From contig NC_041004.1 in assembly GCF_004193775.1 (NCBI RefSeq), forward strand, positions 34,000,411 through 34,064,410: DNA of 64,000 bases, in the 5' to 3' direction. The translations under genes were made by a program, and so were the position numbers. Positions within the stretch are counted from its first letter, which is position 1. The number at the start of each line of letters is the position of its first letter. A model generated the notes under the pieces. The model saw only the letters and a list, made by a program, of their open reading frames with translations. It was not told where the DNA came from and made no database searches. Below are positions 22,719-34,779 of this stretch, piece by piece. Source of the stretch: Glycine soja. Taxonomy: Eukaryota > Streptophyta > Magnoliopsida > Fabales > Fabaceae.

Positions 22719-23389
22719 ATGCGTTGGCTGGGTTCAATTGATGAGAGACAATTGTGGGGATGCTTGTTTCTGTCAATTGGCTCTGTTTTCTTTGTTGGGT
22801 ATTTCTCTATTGCTGTTCTTTGCAAGCTTTTCCCACCTTCACACATTCCCCTCATTTCTGCACTGCAAAATGACTGGTATGTCGGAAAAATAAATTTGAT
22901 GTGCCAATTATAGTACTTTGTTGTTGCTATCATTTCTTCTATGTATGAGCAATTGTTGTTATATTTGTAATTACTTTTAGGCTTAATTACTAATTTTGGT
23001 CCCTAAATTATTTAAAAGAGCTCAATTTGGTCCCTAATTTTCTAAACGCTTCAATTGGTCATTCCCGTCAAATTGAATTTGACACGGTTAATGAAAACCG
23101 TCACTATTGGTAAGTGAAAACCTTCAGAATTTAACAGAAAGGACTTGATTGAAGCATTTTTAAAAATTAGAGGACCTGATTGGAGCGTTTGGAAATTTAA
23201 GGACTAAATTAGTAATTAAGCCTTACTTTTACTTCTCCGTGGGTGGAAAGAAAAACTAATCATTTCCCTGATTTTGTTTTTCACAAATATAATAGGTACT
23301 ACTGCTTCTTGGTGCCATTGACTCTCCCTATAATTGTGGTTGCTGTGTACTTTCATTGGCTCAGCATGAAGCTGTTCAAGCATGCTTAA
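22719..23389 (+). CDS. PIGY: PIG-Y: small membrane subunit of GPI-N-acetylglucosaminyltransferase
   Basis: Two exons, 22719-22876 and 23296-23389, join in phase to give 83 residues. PIG-Y is a small subunit of the ER complex that transfers GlcNAc from UDP-GlcNAc to phosphatidylinositol, the first step of GPI-anchor synthesis, and it associates with the catalytic PIG-A. Residues about 13-35 (LWGCLFLSIGSVFFVGYF) and 54-75 (YYCFLVPLTLPIIVVAVYF, read across the splice and the following codons) are two membrane helices joined by a short loop with HIPLISALQNDW. The end, HWLSMKLFKHA, is the family's hallmark C-terminus facing the cytosol. Length is near the human protein (about 70 residues). The only intron holds a 243-bp MITE. 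Its 3' flank has a partial copy at 18480-18765. Confidence 0.88.
22980..23222. mobile_element. Mutator-type MITE in the PIG-Y intron
   Basis: A 243-bp element with ends GGCTTAATTACTAATTTTGG and the inverted form ending AGTAATTAAGCC. It is flanked by the exact 9-bp direct repeat TTACTTTTA at 22971-22979 and 23223-23231, the target size of Mutator-like elements. No coding capacity. It lies inside the intron between donor 22877 and acceptor 23295 and should not change the mRNA. Confidence 0.85.
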
Positions 23390-24875
23390 TTAGCTTAACT
23401 TTGCCAGATTTTGAAGGCAGAAAGAAATACATGTATGCTGTTGGAGCAAGCAACAACTACCTATGACAATTGCTGCACTCCTCTCTCCTAATCACCTCAA
23501 AAAGAGTTCAAGGATTGGTGTTTGTGCAAATCATTTAGTAGTATCCTGCCTTAAGATGTTAAATGTGATTGCATACCTGTCAAAGATTATTCATGTTTAT
23601 TGTACTATTGTACTATGGAAAGTTATGTAACATCATTCAGTCCTTCTGGCAGTATAACTTGTTTTGGAGGCTCATTTTTGTCTTATTAATCTTTCTTCAT
23701 ATCAATGATATCTATGTGATTAGGTTTATCGGTTTTCATATTTTATTAATGTGGTTCACTTGATGGGTCAATTTCCATCCTTTAGTACTAAGTTCATTCT
23801 CTTGATTTTTAAGTTAAGATCTTTTATTTTTTATTTTAATTTTGGATGGCTATACCTTGTTAAAAAATCTTAAAGCGGTTGAACTATCAAAAACTGCTTT
23901 AGAATGCCAGTAAAGAAAACTTTACAATTCAATCAAGAAAAGGGCCCCGATATACAATTTTATAAGCAATGTTCACCATGTTAACTTTTTTGTTTTATCA
24001 GCTGCATACTGTTAACTGAAGATATCGAAGTGTATGCATGACATTGAAGCAACAATAAGCAATAATCTCACTGTTGAACACCCTTATTTTAAGAAAGTAC
24101 ATAGATATACGTTTGACATGCTGATGCTGAAGTTCAAATCAGCATTATGTTGGGTCTAGTGGGACTAGATGTTACATAAACATGAAACTCCATCAATATT
24201 CTATTTTATTTTATTTTGAAAGACAAAAAAAAAAAAATTATATAAGAGGTTGAGTACAAACAAGAGAAACTCAACAAATAGACGGCATAAAAATCACCAT
24301 AAGCAGCCATCTAAAAGGCAAAAGCCAAGTCCCCATTCAGCACCTATTTAAATACAATCAGTAGCTATGAAAACGCCACCTATAGTATTACACAGTAGTA
24401 AACAAATATCACGTCGATAATGAATGCAGTGCAGGTGCTTACAATACAAAAACTGAATATGTAAAAATATCTAGGTAGGTAGTATAAGTCATATAAATGA
24501 TGCTTATATATTTCAAGGTAAAGCTAATTTATTGGACTGGAGTGGAAAAAACTACCATTGATCAGTCATACAATCTAATAAAGATAAAGAGGATCCTAAT
24601 CTGAGAAATTCTTAACCAATTTCACAATGAATATCATACCCTTTCTTGATGATTAACAAGGTTACAACCTACAAACCAGAGCAATAAAGTACACTGGCCA
24701 ATATCCTCCAAAGAAAATAAATAAAAACTCTTAACAGTGACAAATGATGATTGCCTCAAACTTAAAGCAAGAAGCTAAAGGTTGTGGAGTTACTATTTCT
24801 AAGTTCCTAGCTGTAATAATGTGTGCTTTGGCCTTTAGTGGTCATGCTTTAGACAGCTCAAATGGCAGCCTTGTC
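23390..24875. other. 3' flanks between PIG-Y and FKBP20-2
   Basis: Holds the 3' end of PIG-Y (the part at 23750-24060 is duplicated at 18480-18765) and the 3' untranslated region of the convergent FKBP20-2. No further gene is seen. Confidence 0.5.
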
Positions 24876-27800
24876 TCAATTGCATACGACATCTGAGTAA
24901 AAGGCTATGGTTCTTCTTTCACAGTTTTGTACGCTTAATAGCTCAACATCAAAAACTTCAAACTGTTTTGAGCTGAAAAAGGTTGAAGGTCCTACCTGCA
25001 GTACACAAAACATCAGGCATGCTACTTCGGAGAGATTATTTATTTCGAAATTGTGTTTCTGAGAGAAGTTCAGCGCGGTTGCAAGAACTGTAAATCAGAT
25101 ATAATTAGAAAGAATGATGAGCCATTGTTAAAAAGTCAGGAATCAGGATTGAAACCTATATGTTACTCCAATTTGGACATAATATTGAAATGAAGTTTTC
25201 TTATGCTGAGAAATAGGGAAAAAGAAAGTAGAGTTTCAATCTGCTTAGTAATAGTTTCCAACAGATTACTTTTGTTTTTGTTATATTTTTGGTGAGTTCA
25301 ACAAGTTATTGAATCTCATAATAATAGTCTTAACTAGTTATCACAAAAAGAGTAAACTGGATCCAAGTAATAGACCTCACTCTTCTGCCCAAAGTTCTTC
25401 TGAGTTTGGTGGTCTAGAAGATCAAATTATACCCACATAAATGAAAGGATAACGATTTATCATAACAAGCTCCTCTCAAGATAGGGGACAAGAAGTGTGC
25501 ATCGGATAAGCATTCTGACTCTAACACTGTGTCAGCCATTGTTGAAAGATAAATCTAGAATCGATTTAGCAAATGCTATACTGTATACACATTTACAATT
25601 GCTAATACAAGGAAATCAGATACAAAATAAACGAAACAATAATTATTGAAAGAAATTATATTATATAATAATTTTCAACATAACTTTGTCTACTGTTTAG
25701 GTATGCTGTTTTCTCGACCAGAGATTCAACAAAATTGTATATATCCAAAGTCAAAGAGATTATTTCTTCATTTTTATTAACAAATCTTTTGTCCTAACCA
25801 GATCCTACCAAGTGTCAAAGTTGAATTACAGGCCTTCATTGTTGTAAATTGCCAATACATGATAATTTTGTCGGTAAAACACCAAATTTCTTTGACCTTA
25901 GCATACATCAAGTTCTAAGCAGTCAATAATAATATCAAATAAAATGGAAAGACCACAAAGTAAGTTAGAGAAAGGGGATAAAACAAAACTAGAGATGTTG
26001 GAACTCACTGGTGGTCCAAGTTCAGGGGGAATAATGATTCTTCTCTTCCCACCTGGTCTCATGTCTCTAATTCCTTCCTCAAATCCTGCATAAGAAAAAT
26101 GTACTTTTATCATTTCTTTCTGCACTTATTTCCTCCCCTTTTGGTTTCTTTAAGGGAGAGACAGAAATCAAGCAAAGGATGAATACTTTTCTTATAAAGT
26201 TGCAAGGATATTGATAGTACTAAATCTTAAAATTTTAACCTGGAACCAATCCCTTGGTGCCCATACGGATTTTGGCTGGAGTACCCTGCAAATAAGTGCT
26301 GTCAATACGACGGCCAGATTCATTATAGCCAATATAGTGAAAAGTAACCTGCAAGGCAAGATTACAAGCAAATTAGTGAATATAATTTGTGTATTAAAAT
26401 CAGGCTTTAAATTGTAGTACCTACTACTAGTGCCTAAGAGTTGCAGTTTTGCTGTGCAGTGCTGAAAATGACACTTTTTAGATGGATGATAAAATAATGT
26501 TAAAAAATATAAAATTTTACATTGACAGGGAGTTTATTTTGATATGCACTAAAAATTAAGAAGGCATAAGTTACACAAAAAACATATATCATCTTATTAA
26601 TTTCACTAAGAAGATGCCAATGTTGCAGATTTACAAAATTTCCAGCAAAAATTCTTGAAGGAAGTAGAATGCCAACCAAGGATGGGTCTATCAACAGCAG
26701 TTGACACAAGAGCTAGCATAAAATGCTAGAGAATAACTTATCAGCATCAAGAAGTCATACTCTTAATCCATGGTCTTTTTATGCTGTTGCCATAGTGAAA
26801 ATTAGGTTGACTTGCTAAGCAACTTTCTTGAATTACAACTTTGACATCATTATTTTATACAAAAACAAAACTCAAATATCAATTTCCAAATTTCCCCATA
26901 TCAACAAATTCAAGATATTCCTCAAAACAAAATATTATGCAATTAGTGATGCAGCGCAACTAACTGCCTCCATGCTTTCCTCAACATATAACAAATGTTT
27001 TAATACTAAAGCAAAATATTCTTCTTTCCATTCTCTAAAAATACTTAGGGTGCATTTGCTTTTCTGTTTCAACCATGTTTAATGGAGCTTTCCCACTTTC
27101 CAAGACAAAAATGTAGAAGGAAGTGGTATGGTGGATTGATATTCCATTGGGTTTAACAAACACGCACTTAAGGGTATAGCCAGTTGCTAAACACTACACA
27201 GGGACAATTCTAGTTCTCACTCCAATACTCATTGACTAATATTTTCGTAGAGTGCTTCTGCCAAACTATTGACTTAATGTTCATTTACAAAGAAAGAAGC
27301 AGTAGATTGAAAAGAAAAACCTGCTGACCATCCTTTGGGCAATCACCTTGACCAACTACAAAATCTCGGTATATGAGCCCTGAATCACTCTTTATATAGT
27401 TATCTGATGATACTACTTTAACTTGAAAACCTGAAACGTATAATGATAAATCAGACCATCATATCCGAAAACACATCCAAGAGGTTCACAGAAAATGAGT
27501 TTCTCACTAGGCTCCTAAATTTAACACACTGAACAGTAGACAAAAATAATTGAGACACTGGCCAGAGTGACCAGAGTGTAAAAAGTACAAGAATTTTTCT
27601 TACTGAACTTAAAAAGTAGCACAATAACAACAACAACAACAACAACAAAGCCTTATTCCACAAGATGAGATCAGATACATGGATCATACGATGTCATTGA
27701 GCTCAATTAAAAACCAAATTCTCAAATATTATTCACGATGTGATCTCTCTTAATAATGTTTGGTGTATCAACAAGTTTTATGTCGGCTACTTAGGGCCTA

Positions 27801-29181
27801 ACACAACCCTCCTTTTTTAGCCAACCTTTGGACCAGTTATGAAACCATAGGTGGATTTACAGAATATGCCAATAGAAAGTAACACAATCATGTACAGAAA
27901 AAAAAAATTAAACTCAGACATTATGGAGGGGAAACTGGAAAGCATATAGATAAATCAGCAGTAGATCTTCAAAGAGATAAAAAAATAATAATAATTGTCA
28001 CCTTCTCTAACAAAATTTGGGAAGTCCTCTGGCGCATTGTTTTCTTTCTGTATCCGCCGATTTTGTTGAAGCAACCGTTTTTCATCATACGGATTCTTAC
28101 TCTTTGTCTTGCCATAAGAAGACAAAGTTGGAAAAACACCAGCTGAGACCAAGACAGAAAGGAAAAGTGTCCTCCTCAATGCTTTCTCCGAATGCTGTAA
28201 CATGCACCTATCCTGCACACTATCCTCACAGACAAAAACAAGCCACCAAATCACAATCCATTCATGAAATTTTCCGCAAAAGAATATCAATCCACAGACC
28301 ACTCTTACATGTAATCCTTTGATTTTTGGTTTGTGCATCCATGAGTTAATTGCTTCCTTTGACAAAATACAGTTCCTTGTACAGCACAAGGGAAGTTCGC
28401 TGCCCCAAAAAAGTAAAACCCTTTTAGTACCTGCAAAAACTTCCATTCCCAAAATTTGTTGCCTAATCATGTAAACCTTAAGGCCCTAATCGGATAAACT
28501 TTTCAATAAACACTTACAAAAAAAGAAGAAAATAAAAACAATTAAGCTTCTTCCATGAGTTAAAATTAGCCTATGTATATAAAAGCTCTCTCATTTAACT
28601 TCTCCAAAAGATAGTTTTAACTTGTGCAATCAACTTAATTCACCTTTTTTATCTTCTTTTCCTATAAATTCTTATCGAGAAACTTATCCAAATTCCAAAC
28701 AAGGTCTAATGCAACAATGCCAGCTCCAGATTCTTCAAAGACCTACCTTATTTAAATTCAATTTCCTTCCACTCACACCAACCCACAACTGGGAATTCAA
28801 ATTTTCAGTTCAGAATTAGAAGATTCTGACTACTAACAAAATATTTTAGGAGATATATGGTTGGTTGGATGGTTAAGGGAGAAGAGAAGAGAAGAAAGGT
28901 TGTGGGTTTGATCCCCTCCACTAACAAAAACTAACAATACTAACAATTAACATTTGACCATAAAAAAAAAAAAAAAGAAAAAAAACTAATCAAATATTCT
29001 ACCATCATATATTACAACATCACATTACAACATCCAACACTATATATCAACTTTAAAATTAAAAAGAAGCATAAAACCAATATAGTTCACAGAACATGGA
29101 GAGGTATGAAGGTGGTATTCAAAGAGAGAATTAAGATTTTGATGCAGAGAAAGACTTACAACGAAAAGACGCCAACAACAT
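24876..29181 (-). CDS. FKBP20-2: FKBP20-2, chloroplast-lumen FKBP-type peptidyl-prolyl isomerase
   Basis: Seven minus-strand exons: 29160-29181, 28309-28430, 28002-28212, 27321-27430, 26240-26348, 26009-26085 and 24876-24995. All phases match, giving 256 residues (the Arabidopsis protein is about 240). FKBPs interconvert cis and trans Xaa-Pro bonds; the Arabidopsis relative works in the thylakoid lumen and is needed to accumulate photosystem II supercomplexes. The first 48 residues are a transit peptide (MLLASFRCTKRVLLFWGS). Residues 58-80 have a twin Arg followed by a hydrophobic run (RRTLFLSVLVSAGVFPTLSS), a lumen-targeting signal of Tat type. The FKBP domain spans about 119-240 with VTFHYIGYNESGRRIDSTY, GFEEGIRDMRPGGKRR and IIIPPELGPP. 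C-terminal Cys242 and Cys255 match the redox pair described in Arabidopsis. The 22-nt first coding exon is my inference; a start at 28446 or 28470 without that splice is possible. Confidence 0.9.
27622..27815 (-). mobile_element. SINE with a (TTG)n tail
   Basis: On the minus strand the sequence GGAATAAGGCTTTG runs into a TTG repeat (plus strand AAC repeats at about 27626-27648). An 'ATAAGGCTTTGTTGTTG' end is typical of the plant SINE families Au and TS. Upstream parts recall the same family (GTTGTGTTAGGCCC near 27803). The 5' end is uncertain. It lies in an intron of FKBP20-2. Confidence 0.55.
28851..28987 (+). mobile_element. tRNA-derived SINE with poly(A) tail
   Basis: Contains an A-box-like GGTTGGTTGGATGGTTAAG at about 28859-28877 and a B-box-like GGTTGTGGGTTTGATCC at 28898-28914, the internal RNA polymerase III promoter of tRNA-derived SINEs. 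It ends in a run of A at 28962-28986. Imperfect flanking repeats ACAAAATATTTTA (28836-28848) and ATCAAATATTCTA (28989-29001) look like an old target duplication. It is inside the first intron of FKBP20-2, antisense to it. Confidence 0.7.
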
Positions 29182-29416
29182 AGCTTCTAATAAGAGTAGA
29201 AGCACGCAACACAAACGTTATCATATATCTGCGAAAACTGGGGAGTGTTGTCCAGTTTAATAAACATGAACCGTAGATTAAAATGAATTGTAAAGATTTT
29301 CCCACGTGTCCCACGTCATTAAAGAAAATAACATTTTATTAGGACCCACCTTAACCTTTACGAAGTAAAGTAACTCTCTCTCTCTTCACCTTCATTTCTT
29401 CAATTGTTGTTCATCT
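29182..29416. promoter_or_regulatory. Shared divergent promoter of FKBP20-2 and ARPC5
   Basis: Only 235 bp separate the two start codons, which face away from each other. A G-box CACGTG at 29303-29308, in the ABRE-like context CCCACGTGTC, is followed at once by a second ACGT core (CCACGTCA, 29311-29318). bZIP and bHLH factors bind such cores. The side next to ARPC5 has a CT run (ACTCTCTCTCTCTTCACC, about 29372-29389), common in plant leaders. No clear TATA box is seen for either gene. Confidence 0.6.
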
Positions 29417-32400
29417 ATGGCAGGAGCAAAAGGGTTCGTTGAAGCAGATAATGCAGAGGCCATAATTACCAGAATTGAACACAAATCGCGAAAGATCGAA
29501 ACTTTGCTCAAACAGTACTTACCCTTTTCTTCTCTCTTTTATTTCATCAAACACAACACTTAATCACTTATTCCTTTTTCTGATGAACGAATCAATTACT
29601 TGTTTTCTTAAGAACAATAATTAAAATTTTAATGTGATTATTATTATTATTATTATGGTCTGTGCTGTGATGCAATTTCAGGTATAAGCCCGTGGAAGCC
29701 CTTAAAACTGCCCTTGAAGGCACATTTGCCATCATTGGGGATGAGCGTTGCAAGGTTTTTTCCCTCAGCCTCCCTTTTATTTTGTCTACTTTTGTTTACT
29801 GTTTTGTCTCTTTTTTTTTTTTTTCTTTTAAGGAGAATTTGATACTTCAGTTTGTGTTTGTATTTTATTTATTTGGGTTAAATTGTGGAACTGAAACAGA
29901 GTTTTATTTCTTTGAAATTCACACAATAAATTTAATGTACTATTTCTTAGGTAACTGGAGGGGTCTGTGTAATGTATTTATTTCAAACAAAAAAAAAGGA
30001 TTCTTTTGTTTTTCTGAATAAAACAGCTGAAATCTTAAATTTCAGATGTCCAAACAAAGTAGAGGTGTCATGTGAATTTCAAAGAAACCATAGAGGGTGG
30101 CAGTATAATTTGCTCTTATTTTTTAATTTTAATTTTATTATTCTTATCATCAATCATCATCATGGACAAGCTATTTTCAGCTAGCAATAAAGACTAGTTT
30201 TTTTTTTTCGACCGTTTTTTGTTACTTTGGAGATATGGTGCAATTCAATTGAAGTTTTCAAATTCTTTGAAATCATGGCATATTTTTCCTGTGTGTTGGA
30301 GGGGTTTTGTTTTCTCTGTTTTTCGTTTTATATTTTAGAGTTTTGATACTTAAATATTTGTGCTTACATTTGATTGTGGTTGTTGGGTAACAAAAACTGT
30401 TTTTTTTTTCCTTTTTATAGATAAGTTCAACTAGCAAAGACTATTCTTTTTGTTGCATGTATAATTGTAGTAATTGAAGTTTTGTAATTTGTTGTTAACG
30501 TGATATTATCTGTTTTCTATTTTCGGACAGTCGGCACACTGGCTTGTGGTGCACAGAGCTATAATGGCTATAAAAGATGTGGATGGGATGCTTTCTTCCT
30601 TGGATCCTGAGTACTATGATATCCTAATGAAGTGAGTGGCAAAATTTCTTGTTTTTGAATTCATTTTACATGTCAATTTTAACTTGACTAGCTTCTTATT
30701 CTTTTAGAATACAAATTTGCTTGGATGATGGTACTACCTCTGGTCCTTTTTATTAGAAACAAGTGATAGTGTATTTTACGTTCCTTTTTACATTGTCACT
30801 TGTTTCTTATAAAAAAGGACCGGAGGTAGTAACATTCTGAGGTTTATAGTTAATGATCATTGTAGTTTGGTCTGCATTCCACCCTGCATGATATGTGCTG
30901 GCACTTGAACAGATACAGCTAGAAACTGGAATATGGCGCTGTAATAAACATAAGCAATTTGTTTGAATATTTTCTCCGAAATGGAATGATAATGTGTTGG
31001 TAAACTCATAACATAGATTGAACAGAATTCTAAGAGCTGTTTATATAGTGTGGGGAAAGTAATGGTTATTAAATTAGGAAGGAAAAAGGCAGGCAGTGTT
31101 TCTTGATCTTCCCTGCTGTAACAATTCTAACTCAACCTTACTGCTTTCTGGAATACATGTGGTTTGTTTTTGTCATAGTATTTTCCTAGCCTTCTGATTT
31201 TCATATAAGATATTCAGACTAGGGAAATTTCATGTAACTTTTGTGCTGAATATTATCAGGGATATTATTGGGTTATTTTATATAATTTCAAGGTAATTAT
31301 GGTAGAATTACAGTCCTATTAGGATGATGTATAGATTAGGAAAGTCATAGAAATTGTTCACTTTCCTGTCAATTTTATATGGCTATAAAGCTTATAAGGG
31401 CCTTTCATGTGTGAAGCAAGATGCTCCTTATTTTATCAATTACAGCTATTATTCCAAGAAATTTCCTTTTTTCTTTTGGTGAATTCTAGAATTTCTATTA
31501 GTAATTCCTTGGCCATTTGGTATAATGATTACTAGCCCACCTCTTTTTGTATCCCTTTCACTTCTGTGCTCTATCTTTTTTCTCCTTCTCATGCTTCAAT
31601 TGTAGTTGATAAATCAACTCATAATAACTAAATAATCTTAGCTGGGTTTTTATCTTGTTGAATTTTGCCATTTTAGATCAACATGATGTGGCTATTCTCC
31701 ACAGGTATCTAATTGCTGTAAAGCATCCATTACAACCTGTCTTCCAAACCATATACCAAATCACTAGTGTGAATACTTCAAGAGTTAGAAGGAATCTTTC
31801 ATGACCACCACAAATACTGAATTCCTCAAGAAGTGTTTTTTGGAGCTTCTAGTGCCCATTGTCTCAGACATGATATAATATTTTTTTAACCAAAAGCAGA
31901 GCACTTAACTATCCTTTCTATGCCCAGAACCTATCTAACAAGTAGAGAAAACAACTTCAAAATTAGATGACCACATATCTTACAATCTACAATCAGCTAG
32001 CTCACTGCAAAGTTACCAAGCTACTTCATAGCACAAAAACTGGTGATTATTTGCTTTAGAAAATTTGAAAGCACATGATACAATCATCATGAGAAAGTTT
32101 AAAACCTTCAACAAAAAGTCAAAAACACATTTCTGAAAATGTCTGTCTTCTGAAAGGAAAAGAATAGTATGTCTTCTAACTACACAAGGGATGCCTCTCT
32201 CTGGTTCCACCAAAAGACCTTTGACTGAACCTCACTTCCAACCTTTCATTAGTTAGTGACCGAAGACATTCATTACCACAGTGAACATAAATGGAAATAT
32301 AGGGTCAGCCTGTCAGAGACCTTCCTTGAAAGATGAAACCAATTTCTAGCTTCTAGGTAAACCATAATTACTAAATTGAAAGTCCTACTTAAAAATTAAA

Positions 32401-33993
32401 TCTGTCTGTTTTTTATATCTAATGTCCTCTCCACCTTATACCAAAGAGAGATGTATCAGAATATTCCTACCCTCACCTCAATAGGAATTCTGAGTGAAGG
32501 ATATAGTAGTATCTCCTAGAATTATGCTCAACCCTAGAATGAATGAGCCTTTATGATTTTTTCACTCTTGCTACCAATCAGATAGTTGTAAAATCCTTCA
32601 CCTTAACAACAATTATCTTTTTTCAAGAACCTAAGCAATATAATACTAAAAGTAGAATTTGCACTAAAACCAATCTTACCATTGATATATAACTTATGAA
32701 AAATAGCTAAGAAATTTCCATTTACTACATCTGGTCTAAGGAGCCTTCTCACTATCAAGATCCCAAATAGCCCTCATCACCTTTAATTCAAAAGGCCTCT
32801 GTAGCCTCATTGCTTATCTGCAGCAACATGACTCCAATACTACTCTTCAATAAAACGAAATAAAGGTATATAACCTCAAAATTTAGAGATTTGCTTTTAT
32901 ATTGTTCTACATCAGATAGCCAATTCTCAGCAACCAACCTATCCTATCCAAGGCATCCAATTCGGATTGTCAACCATTTCTTCTCCCACACATCATGAAA
33001 GGGACTCCTTATAGGGTAAAATCATTTACTCGTTCAGTCTGGCTATAGGTTAAATCACTTACACATGCATTTTCCTACAGGTTTAAGTCTGTTGTTTGCA
33101 GGCATTGTTAATTTAAAGAAATTATTGATTATCTTAACTTTGTGATGTAATTCTTCAACTGAAGAATTCAATGAGGAATTTTGTCCCAAAATAACGAAGT
33201 TGTTCTCTAATTTTGAGTGTTCATTAGCTATCATTTTTCTTTTACTCTAATTTTGAGTGGTCAACTGAAGAATTCAACTGGGTATTATATTAGCAAATAA
33301 TTTATTCTTAGAATTTGAGCTTAGGGGCTTACTTAACTCTACAAAACCAGCTTATATGATGAGGAACATCCAGGCTTTACATGTTCTATTTAAGTTATAT
33401 CTCTGGTCAATTTGGGACTAAATCACCCTACTATATATCTCTGTAAGAAGCTTAGTTCCATTTACTCTTGTTTTCCTTAATAGAGTATACAGAAGAGGGG
33501 AATTATCCTCTGTTGTTTCAGTTTTCATCATAATTCCATGCATTTCTATTCTATTCTATTGCTGGGTCCTATCATTCATGTTTCTGAATTTGAAATCTGA
33601 ATAAAAACTGACTCATAAAGCTATGATTTGTTTGAACAAAATTTGAAAATGTTATATAAAAGTAAGAACTCTGTTAAGTACTGGGTCTCTGATTTACTTG
33701 AAATAACACTTATTTTTCTGTACTTTTATATTTTTAAGTTAGATATAGGCATTAAATGAGTTTTCTTTTTAAATATTATAGTAACTATAGTAGTAGATAA
33801 CTAATGGTATTCTTTACACCTTCATTTTATGTCCTAAGAGATTTTTATTTGTCATAGGTACTTGTATAGAGGCTTAGCTACTGGAGATCGCCCGACCTGT
33901 GACCAATGTCTTCTGATTCATGAAAAATTGACAGAGAAAGCAGGACTAGGTTGCATCCTACGTTTCCTCACAGATATTGTAAATACAGTTTGA
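29417..33993 (+). CDS. ARPC5: ARP2/3 complex subunit 5 (p16-Arc)
   Basis: Four exons, 29417-29514, 29682-29754, 30531-30631 and 33858-33993, join in phase to give 135 residues, matching the family length (about 130). The ARP2/3 complex nucleates branched actin filaments; in plants it shapes trichomes and pavement cells and is activated by the SCAR/WAVE complex. Visible family blocks are FVEADNAEAIITRIEHKSRK, IETLLKQYKPVEALKTALEG, HRAIMAIKDVDGMLSSLD, EYYDILMKYLYRGLATGDRP and CDQCLLIHEKLTEKAGLG, with the end FLTDIVNTV. The short stretch TFAIIG before DERCK differs from the SPPKTR-like sequence I recall in other plant ARPC5, and LLIHEK and RFLTD are also slightly off, so this may be a diverged paralogue. 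The 3.2-kb third intron holds a decayed LINE, and a Stowaway-like MITE lies near its start. Confidence 0.87.
30734..30829. mobile_element. Stowaway-like MITE in an ARPC5 intron
   Basis: A 96-bp near-perfect hairpin. The left end CTACCTCTGGTCCTTTTTAT and the right end CCGGAGGTAG are inverted copies, and the element is flanked by TA dinucleotides (30732-30733 and 30830-30831). These are features of Tc1/mariner Stowaway MITEs. Confidence 0.8.
31650..33010 (-). pseudogene. Decayed LINE reverse transcriptase, antisense in the ARPC5 intron
   Basis: Minus-strand translation gives scattered matches in the right order to plant LINE reverse transcriptase. At about 32780 AIWDLDSEKAP matches the 'AIW-C-G-x-K-S/A-P-G-P-D-G' block, then ANSTFSIILL follows. 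At about 32270-32330 KEGL, a stop, then QADPIFPFMFTVVM matches 'G-L-R-Q-G-D-P-x-S-P-x-L-F'. SHDDCIMCF near 32070 recalls the catalytic 'A-D-D' block. Many stops and frameshifts show it is dead. The outer limits are approximate. Confidence 0.6.
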
Positions 33994-34690
33994 TTTCTGG
34001 ACTTCCTTTTTATTTGGAATTCTTTGTTCTTTTCCCTTTTGGTGTTTTTGATTTTTCTCGTGTTTGCAAGACTGCAGCAATCAAGGCAGTGAAATATCAG
34101 GGAAAATATATCAATTTTGGATTCATTTCTCCTGTTTTGTTATTTTGAAATTGTTTAAAGTTCAAAATAACATTTTTTTTTAACTTTTCAAGACTTATTA
34201 AGAAATATGTATATTGAGCTTGAAGTTCAGCCTCTTAGGTTCCTAATCCCATGACCTATAGAGTTTTGAATTTACTTTTGGAGGACAAATTTTGAGTGTA
34301 AAACATCCTGTCAAATAGAATGAGGTATATGGTACAGAAATGAAACACATACCATAAGATGGAGTTTAAAATGCATTTTGGAGCATGAGGCCAACTTTTT
34401 CCTTAACGAGTTTAATTTTGATATACTGTAAAGTTTATTACATTATCAATTAATTCAAAATTACTTTAAATATGGCTTTTAAAATAAATGTACAAAAGTT
34501 AATAATTTTCAATTATATGTTAATTTGTGATAAGTCAATATAAACAATATTTACATTATTAATATATTTTAATTAAATTCTATTGTTAATTAATACTTCA
34601 ATAGAATTCATGTATTTGGATTGATGATAAGTTGAATTCACGATCATTTTTTAAAACAACGAATAGCTATTTTTGTGGTGAATTCATTAT
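33994..34690. other. 3' flank of ARPC5 and AT-rich DNA
   Basis: Presumed 3' untranslated region of ARPC5, then AT-rich DNA with no gene visible. Confidence 0.5.
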
Positions 34691-34779
34691 GATTTTCCAC
34701 TCACTGGTTTTTGAGGGAAAAGACTTAAAAGCCCCTCAGGAATTTTAAAAAAAAAATAACTCTCGCCTCTCTCTCTCCC

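Noticed and set aside
27955..28470. A single 171-codon exon for FKBP20-2 starting at 28470
   Set aside because: The frame runs through a 96-nt segment with good donor and acceptor sites and on into the next intron. The spliced model matches the FKBP20-2 family better.
28898..28914. A tRNA gene, because of a B-box-like sequence
   Set aside because: No cloverleaf can be formed, and the A tail with flanking repeats shows a SINE.
31260..31480. A possible Copia LTR (TATAAAG, CTTATTTTATCAATTACAG)
   Set aside because: No TG/CA ends or target duplication could be placed, so it is not listed as a feature.
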